Origin: Gammaproteobacteria bacterium | GTDB taxonomy: Bacteria > Pseudomonadota > Gammaproteobacteria > GRL18 | Assembly: GCA_027076245.1 (NCBI GenBank) | Contig: JALTKC010000516.1 | Location: 1 to 10,306 of the forward strand | Reading direction: 5' to 3' | Length of the DNA: 10,306 nucleotides | In this document: positions 5,647 to 10,306 of the stretch, one piece after another | Layout of the letters: every line of letters starts with the position of its first letter | How positions within the stretch are numbered: the first letter of the stretch is position 1 | Translations under genes and position numbers: made by a program | The notes under the pieces: generated by a model | Seen by the model: only the letters and a program-made list of their open reading frames with translations | Databases searched by the model: none | What the model was told of the DNA's origin: nothing

Positions 5647-6660
5647 TTAACGGCTTAATGGCCCTGCGGCATAAAGGGCCGGCCCGTACAGGGCGGTTTT
5701 ATCGTTCATTATCACTTTAACCGGCATGGCTTCCAGTAAATGACTCATGCGGCCTTTACGGGTAAAACCTGCCATAAACCGGCCTGATTGTAACTGTTTT
5801 ATGATTTTTGGCGCAATACCGCCGCCCAGAAAAACACCGCCGCGAGACATCATTTTTAAGGCCTGATTAGCGGCCTCCACCCCGTAGAAATAACAGAACG
5901 AGTCCAGTGCCTGTACACACAGCGGATCGTTACCTGCCTGTGCCGCCCTGGAAATTTCGGCTGCGGCATCTCCCTTGTCCATCGCTGCGGCCAGCCACTC
6001 TGGCGGCTGCACCCCCTGATCATGACATAAAAACTGATAAATATTCTCCAGTCCCATACCGGAAACAATTCGCTCCCAGCTGACATGCTCAGGATATTTA
6101 CGCTGTAAAAATTCAGCCAGACGGTACTCGGCTGCACTGGCCGGACTGAAGTCGGTATGTCCGCCTTCAGAGGCAAACGGGATATGCTGCCGCCCGTTCC
6201 AGAACAGCCCGGCTTCACCCAGACCGGTACCGGCGGCAATAATGGAGGCATTGCCTGGTGTCGTTTTACCCCGGTTAAGCTCAACAAAATCATCGGGCTT
6301 TAATGCCGCTATACCCCAGGCATTGGCTTCCAGATCATTGAGCAGTGCTGTTTTTTGCCAACCAAACTGTTTAGCGAGCTGCGCCCCGTCAATCGCCCAG
6401 GGCAGGTTCGTTACCTGGCAGCAATTATCCTGCACCGGCCCGGCCACGCCAAAGCAGGTATATTGTATATCTGCAGCGAGCGGATGTACCTGCGGCTGCA
6501 CCAGAAACTGTTTCAGGATGTCGGCCAGTGAGGTATGACTGCCGCTCTGCCAGGTCTGTTCATAAAGTGAGTTAACCTGTTTATTGCCGTTATTATCAGT
6601 AACGTCAAAAATACCCAGGTTGGTTTTGGTGCCGCCAATATCACCGGCCAGTACTTTCAT
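5647..6660 (-). CDS. glk: Glucokinase (Glk family)
   Basis: This 337-residue enzyme phosphorylates glucose with ATP to glucose-6-phosphate in the cytoplasm. It is the bacterial Glk type of the hexokinase/actin fold rather than ROK, as the ROK cysteine zinc signature is absent. Motifs: phosphate-binding GDIGGTKTNLG (6-16), LLNDLEANAWGI (106-117) with catalytic base Asp109, AAGTGLGEAGLFW (142-154), the sugar-binding loop SEGGHTDFSP (164-173) and GGVFLGGGIAPK (274-285). CAGGA (6666-6670) is five bases before the ATG. It is first in the minus-strand run glk-pgl-uvrD-dctP. I did not find a convincing sigma-70 promoter; TTGCAA and TAAATT with a 17-base spacer upstream is a weak candidate. Confidence 0.95.
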   Translation of the reverse strand: MKVLAGDIGGTKTNLGIFDVTDNNGNKQVNSLYEQTWQSGSHTSLADILKQFLVQPQVHPLAADIQYTCFGVAGPVQDNCCQVTNLPWAIDGAQLAKQFGWQKTALLNDLEANAWGIAALKPDDFVELNRGKTTPGNASIIAAGTGLGEAGLFWNGRQHIPFASEGGHTDFSPASAAEYRLAEFLQRKYPEHVSWERIVSGMGLENIYQFLCHDQGVQPPEWLAAAMDKGDAAAEISRAAQAGNDPLCVQALDSFCYFYGVEAANQALKMMSRGGVFLGGGIAPKIIKQLQSGRFMAGFTRKGRMSHLLEAMPVKVIMNDKTALYGPALYAAGPLSR

Positions 6661-6768
6661 ATTATTCCTGCTGCCTTTATACTGAATTAACTGGCATCAA
6701 TTTATGCTTTTACCTGTGGACTTGCAATGTGCAGAGGGTATTTTTTTCAATAATCCTGAAATCTATAC

Positions 6769-6795
6769 TTAAGTATTTGCTAATACAGCCGTTAA
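6769..6795 (+). promoter_or_regulatory. Sigma-28 (FliA) promoter of the chemotaxis receptor
   Basis: The sequence reads TTAAGTAT (6769-6776), 11 bases, then GCCGTTAA (6788-6795). The FliA consensus is TAAAGTTT-N11-GCCGATAA, so the match is 6/8 and 7/8 with exact spacing. It lies 98 bases upstream of the receptor ATG on the same strand. A perfect 12-base palindrome ATACTTAAGTAT (6765-6776) overlaps the -35 and could be a regulator site. A class III flagellar promoter is what a chemotaxis receptor normally has, which supports the call. Confidence 0.72.
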
Positions 6796-6893
6796 TACTA
6801 TTGAACTTATTTTTTAATTTTTTTGATCAGAGACCATTTTAATTAGTTTTCATCCCTTTATTAAGCTTTTAGCCCCTGACGAATAAAAACACT

Positions 6894-8507
6894 ATGAAAA
6901 AACAGGACATCCGCTACTCCGTTGGTATTAAGGTTATTTTACCGCTGGCCATTATCTTTTTATTGGCCATGGGGTTTTCTAACTGGTTTTTCAGCAATCA
7001 TCTGTCTGAACAGATCCACGAAGACGCTATAAAACAGACTCAAAGTACCGTTACTAATTTTTTTGACAGCCTTAATACCATGATGCTGACCGGCACCATT
7101 AGCAACAAACAGATCCTGAAAGATAAAGTGCTGCGAAATCCTGCCATCCTTGAGTTGCGGGTGTTGCACGGCAAGGGCCATTTACCCGGCACTGTCCATA
7201 GTGCTGAAAATAAAGTTCAGGATCAGTTTGATGAGCGGGTTATGCAGGGTGAGGAAATTATTGAGTGGGGGGAGCAGGACGGTAAACCGGTACTGTTTTA
7301 TCTCAAGCCTCTGAAAGCGACTAAAAACTATAATGGTGTTAACTGCCTGTTATGTCACCAGACGCAGGAAGGCAACCTTATCGGTGCTGTGCGTATTGTC
7401 TATTCCATGGAAAAGGAGCAGGAGGAAATTGATTCCGCACTGTGGACAGGTACTATAATGAGCCTGTCTATTTTTATTGCCGCCATTGTTTTTGCTTTTC
7501 TTATTTTCCGCAAGGTCGTGGTTACTCCGCTGAGTGAATTTCGTAAAACCGTTTATATTATTGAACAGGATAATGATCTGACCCAAAGGATACAGGTCGA
7601 CAGTAAGGATGAGTTTGGTAAAACCGCCAAAGTAATTAACAGCCTTCTGGAAGAATTTCAGACCGTACTTAGCAATGTCTCCAGTGCCAGTAAAGATCTG
7701 GCCGGCTCCTCCAGTCAGTTAAACAATATTACTGAAAACACACTCAATAGTGTTAATGAACAGTACCAGAAAATTGAAATAATCTCCGAAGTGACACAAA
7801 AACTGTCAGAAAGCTCCAACCGGGTTTCCGAGTGTTCACTGGATGCCGATAATGCCGTACTGGAAACTCAGAAAGATGCCGATTTTGGCGATCAGATGAC
7901 CCAAAAAGTGGCACAACAACTCAGCAGTCTGGCAGGCAGTGTCACCGATGCCAGTAAAATATCACTGGCTCTGGCAGAAGACAGTCAGAACATATCCAAG
8001 GTTTTGCATACCATTAAGGAAATTGCTGAACAGACCAATCTGCTGGCTTTGAATGCCGCCATTGAAGCCGCCCGTGCCGGAGAGCATGGCCGCGGTTTTG
8101 CCGTGGTGGCCGATGAGGTACGCCAGCTGTCTCAGAAAACCCAGGAATCTACCCTGGTGATTCAGGAAATTATTGAAAAATTACAGAAGAACTCAGCGCT
8201 GGCCGTGGATAAAATGACTCAGAGCACAGAAGTTTCCAGAAAAACGTCAGAACTGGCCGAACAGGCGGAACAGGCACTGCAGAAAATCAATGAGTCGGTA
8301 ACCACCATTAAAACCAAGAACCATGAAATTGTCAGCGTGGCTGAAGAACAGAGTATTATCACGCGTAATATTTACGAAAATATACAGCAGATCCACGATC
8401 ATGCCACATATTCCAGGGAAAAAGCTGAGGAAACCAGCCAGTCCAGTCATCAGCTATCCGATCTGGCTCTGATGCTGGAAAAACTGGTAGAGAAGTTTAA
8501 GGTTTAA
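6894..8507 (+). CDS. Methyl-accepting chemotaxis protein with a periplasmic c-type heme sensor domain
   Basis: This 537-residue transmembrane receptor should feed the CheA/CheW pathway. Layout: TM1 about 10-32; periplasmic domain 33-180; TM2 about 183-205; HAMP about 206-259; then a long coiled-coil signalling domain. The tip is EQTNLLALNAAIEAARAGEHG (379-399) followed by RGFAVVADEVRQLSQKT, the conserved kinase-control hairpin. The periplasmic part contains CLLCH (151-155) in NGVNCLLCHQTQEGNLIGAVRI, a CxxCH covalent heme attachment site as in the DUF3365/Tll0287-like and Geobacter heme-c PAS-type sensors. It therefore probably senses redox state, oxygen or NO. No C-terminal CheR-docking pentapeptide is seen. 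No clear Shine-Dalgarno precedes the ATG. It ends 13 bases from a convergent gene with no evident terminator. Confidence 0.93.
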   Translation: MKKQDIRYSVGIKVILPLAIIFLLAMGFSNWFFSNHLSEQIHEDAIKQTQSTVTNFFDSLNTMMLTGTISNKQILKDKVLRNPAILELRVLHGKGHLPGTVHSAENKVQDQFDERVMQGEEIIEWGEQDGKPVLFYLKPLKATKNYNGVNCLLCHQTQEGNLIGAVRIVYSMEKEQEEIDSALWTGTIMSLSIFIAAIVFAFLIFRKVVVTPLSEFRKTVYIIEQDNDLTQRIQVDSKDEFGKTAKVINSLLEEFQTVLSNVSSASKDLAGSSSQLNNITENTLNSVNEQYQKIEIISEVTQKLSESSNRVSECSLDADNAVLETQKDADFGDQMTQKVAQQLSSLAGSVTDASKISLALAEDSQNISKVLHTIKEIAEQTNLLALNAAIEAARAGEHGRGFAVVADEVRQLSQKTQESTLVIQEIIEKLQKNSALAVDKMTQSTEVSRKTSELAEQAEQALQKINESVTTIKTKNHEIVSVAEEQSIITRNIYENIQQIHDHATYSREKAEETSQSSHQLSDLALMLEKLVEKFKV

Positions 8508-8520
8508 AGTTAAGAGATAG

Positions 8521-9084
8521 TTAAAATGGAAACATTTTTGTCGGTGACGGCATCCTGTTAACATCCTGCCCCATTATCCCGAGTTTTCGATTAAGGCTCT
8601 GCATCTGTTTGTTAATTTTTTTCAGATTATAGTTGATATTGTTAATGCTGCCGCTGAAACCGTGGGCATCCTCCTGCATCAGTTGAACAGTTTGAGCAAT
8701 ATGGGTCAGTACCGCAACTGAATTATCCGGCTGAATAATGGAATGGCTGATGGCCTGGGTATGGCGGGCAACCTGTTTGATCCCGCTTTCCACTGAGCCT
8801 ATATTTGACTGCATTTGTTCAATGGCACGGGTCATGGAGGACACCCCCTTTGCCATATCTTCAATATAAGCATTGGTTTTCTGAATATTCTGCTGCTGTG
8901 ACCAGACCAGAAAAACAATCAACGCAAAAAACACCAGTAATATCAGCACACCATAACGAATTATCCGGGCATTTCTAAGTCCAAGCTGCTGTTGGGATTT
9001 TATGGCCTCAATAAACTGCAGCTGAACATTTTCAACCATAGTCTCATTTATATTCTCCGTTTGTTCCTGTTCTTCAATAGTCAT
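8521..9084 (-). CDS. Single-span membrane protein with a periplasmic coiled coil, function unknown
   Basis: The product has 187 residues and I do not recognise the family. An acidic, Gln/Glu-rich cytoplasmic N-terminus (1-40) is followed by one strong transmembrane segment (about 43-61, GVLILLVFFALIVFLVW). A long, probably helical region (62-170) follows, with heptad-like hydrophobic spacing (MAKGVSSMTRAIEQMQSNIG, then INNINYNLKKINKQMQSLNR). The tail is Pro/Phe-rich. Lys/Arg before the span and none just after suggest the helical part is outside. The start at 9084 has only a weak GGGT ribosome site. The gene converges on the chemotaxis receptor, whose coiled coil it superficially resembles, but it lacks the receptor tip motif. 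It follows the methyltransferase gene by 59 bases. Confidence 0.75.
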   Translation of the reverse strand: MTIEEQEQTENINETMVENVQLQFIEAIKSQQQLGLRNARIIRYGVLILLVFFALIVFLVWSQQQNIQKTNAYIEDMAKGVSSMTRAIEQMQSNIGSVESGIKQVARHTQAISHSIIQPDNSVAVLTHIAQTVQLMQEDAHGFSGSINNINYNLKKINKQMQSLNRKLGIMGQDVNRMPSPTKMFPF

Positions 9085-9143
9085 TTATTACCCGTGTTTA
9101 ATAGTATGTTGTGTTTTTAAAAAAGCCTGATGATTGTTTGGGA

Positions 9144-9797
9144 TTATAACTGCTGATACTCCCTGAGTAACTGATCAGCCTCCTCTCTGGACAGAATTTT
9201 CCATGGCAGGGGGAAAAGACCGGCGACTTTCTGCTGGTATTTTTTATAAACCTCACCATGGTAAGCGATCAGCTTTTTTTCTTCGAGGCGGGAGCCGTAG
9301 ATAAAGTAAGCAGTGACCAGTAAATAAACCACCAGCTGTATGCTGGATACATCCCGGGTCCAGATAATCACCAGGGCAAAGAAATACCAGGGATGCCGAA
9401 CATAACGGTGCAGGGGTGAAATCTGAAATTTCTCCTGATCATGGACGCTCTGGTTACCTTCTTTAAGCTGCCTTGTGCCCCAGAACTCTGACAGATCGTA
9501 ATGGTTTAAGGAATAAAAAAAGCCGGTTATTGCCAGCAGTGCCAGAGCCGAAGTAAGATAGAAACCCAGCCCCTGCCACTGCCATAACGGTTCACCGGGA
9601 TATAGCAGAACCAGCACCGCCAGAGGGATAGATAATATAATGGCCAGAGCATTAAACATCAGCCGGTAATAAGGCATCAGTCCCGGCCAGTGCCGTGCCA
9701 CCCATTGCTTGACCATCAAAGAAGCCAACAGCGAATGAAAGGCAAAGTAGCTGATAAATACTGCGGCTATAATGAGATAAGGTATCGTATTATTCAA
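9144..9797 (-). CDS. ICMT/NnrU-like integral-membrane methyltransferase family protein
   Basis: This 217-residue polytopic membrane protein has hydrophobic segments about 5-27, 45-66, 77-96 and 136-168. The C-terminal half carries the signature of isoprenylcysteine methyltransferase-like enzymes: SPLHRYVRHPWYFFALVIIW (127-146) and SRLEEKKLIAYHGEVYKKY (169-187), which bind S-adenosylmethionine in ICMT. The N-terminal FHSLLAS and the arrangement resemble NnrU and the methanethiol methyltransferase MddA. The substrate is unknown; a small thiol or lipid acceptor is possible. Translation appears to begin at TTG (9797-9795): no in-frame ATG is near, and CAGGA (9804-9808) sits six bases upstream. 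Confidence 0.8.
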   Translation of the reverse strand: MNNTIPYLIIAAVFISYFAFHSLLASLMVKQWVARHWPGLMPYYRLMFNALAIILSIPLAVLVLLYPGEPLWQWQGLGFYLTSALALLAITGFFYSLNHYDLSEFWGTRQLKEGNQSVHDQEKFQISPLHRYVRHPWYFFALVIIWTRDVSSIQLVVYLLVTAYFIYGSRLEEKKLIAYHGEVYKKYQQKVAGLFPLPWKILSREEADQLLREYQQL

Positions 9798-9869
9798 AAG
9801 TTTTCCTGTGTTTTGAATAGTTTACCCTACAGTGTAATCTATGTGTATCCTTTTCCCGGCGGGAGAGGG

Positions 9870-10306
9870 TTATTTAAGCTCAAGTTTAAACGGATAATGC
9901 CGTAACTTCTGCCCTTCCGATACCGTTAACAGCGCTTTTACCGGTCTTCCCTGATAATTAAGTAAAATTTTATAATGGTTCTTATCAGAATCCCTGTTAG
10001 CCTGGGCAGCAAAGCCATAATCAATCGCTGCCGTAGAAATCCGCTTATTATCTTTATCCAGCAGGATAATATTCAGCAGCCTGTCTCTGCGGCCAGATAC
10101 TTCAAGACCCATTACGGTATTACCTAAACGAACCATTTTCAGTTTAACCCCGACATCTTCCCAGACCGCACCGATATTTAAGTCTGTAAAACTGGTACTG
10201 TGTTTGGAAAGTGGCAGGTGCACAATAATTTCTCCCTCAATAGATTTAAGCGGTTGCTGCTCATTTTTCCAGGGCAGTTTAAAATCAATCGTAGCATCCA
10301 TCCAGG
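9870..10306 (-). CDS. C-terminal part of an unidentified protein, continuing past the right edge
   Basis: About 145 codons are visible. An in-frame ATG lies at 10301, but only five bases remain upstream and the frame is open to the edge, so the true start is probably outside. The sequence alternates short hydrophobic strands with Gly and polar turns (IEGEIIVHLPL, GVKLKMVRLG, VMGLEVSGRRDRLLNIILLD, YKILLNYQGRPVKALLTVSE), suggesting an all-beta domain. It has no signal, membrane span or recognised motif. The stop lies 72 bases before the TTG start of the methyltransferase gene, so cotranscription is possible. Confidence 0.6.
   Translation of the reverse strand, partial: WMDATIDFKLPWKNEQQPLKSIEGEIIVHLPLSKHSTSFTDLNIGAVWEDVGVKLKMVRLGNTVMGLEVSGRRDRLLNIILLDKDNKRISTAAIDYGFAAQANRDSDKNHYKILLNYQGRPVKALLTVSEGQKLRHYPFKLELK

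Noticed and set aside
5856..6293. 145-codon minus-strand frame inside glk
   Set aside because: It overlaps glucokinase in another frame, and the glucokinase motifs explain the sequence fully.
9854..9867. Hairpin CCCGGCGGG as a terminator between the last two genes
   Set aside because: The stem is only four pairs and no T run follows on the transcribed strand.

Overview
The window looks like chromosomal DNA of a gammaproteobacterium. The full-length UvrD and the Glk-type (non-ROK) glucokinase match enterobacterial-type proteins closely. The tRNA-Leu(CAG) has an encoded CCA end. A flagellar-type sigma-28 promoter precedes a chemotaxis receptor with a periplasmic c-type heme site, and there is a Tat-exported TRAP binding protein. 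This mix would suit a respiring, motile aquatic lineage such as Methylococcales or sulfur oxidisers. That placement is inference, since no marker gene fixes it.

Left part (1-1225): a small accessory, toxin-antitoxin-rich patch. It holds the first codons of an unidentified minus-strand gene, a decapitated BrnA-type antitoxin remnant, and an intact DinJ/RelB-YafQ module with its own promoter, palindromic operator and terminators. The patch lies against the 3' end of a minus-strand tRNA-Leu, a classic site for island insertion.

Centre (1226-6660): a minus-strand run, in transcription order glucokinase, 6-phosphogluconolactonase, UvrD helicase, an orphan DctP-type binding protein, a strong hairpin, then the tRNA. 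The two sugar enzymes supply steps of glucose entry into the pentose phosphate or Entner-Doudoroff routes. uvrD is separated from the upstream gene by ten perfect copies of a heptanucleotide that run right up to its ATG and leave no Shine-Dalgarno sequence.

Right part (6661-10306): a divergent intergenic region with a good sigma-28 (FliA) promoter match drives a methyl-accepting chemotaxis protein with a CxxCH heme-attachment motif in its sensor domain. Convergent to it are three minus-strand genes: a right-edge partial gene of unknown function, an ICMT/NnrU-like integral-membrane methyltransferase starting at TTG, and a single-span coiled-coil membrane protein of unknown function.

The most notable points are the heptamer array in front of uvrD, the FliA-promoted heme-c receptor, and the remodelled toxin-antitoxin patch beside the tRNA. 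I found no clearly new multi-gene system.
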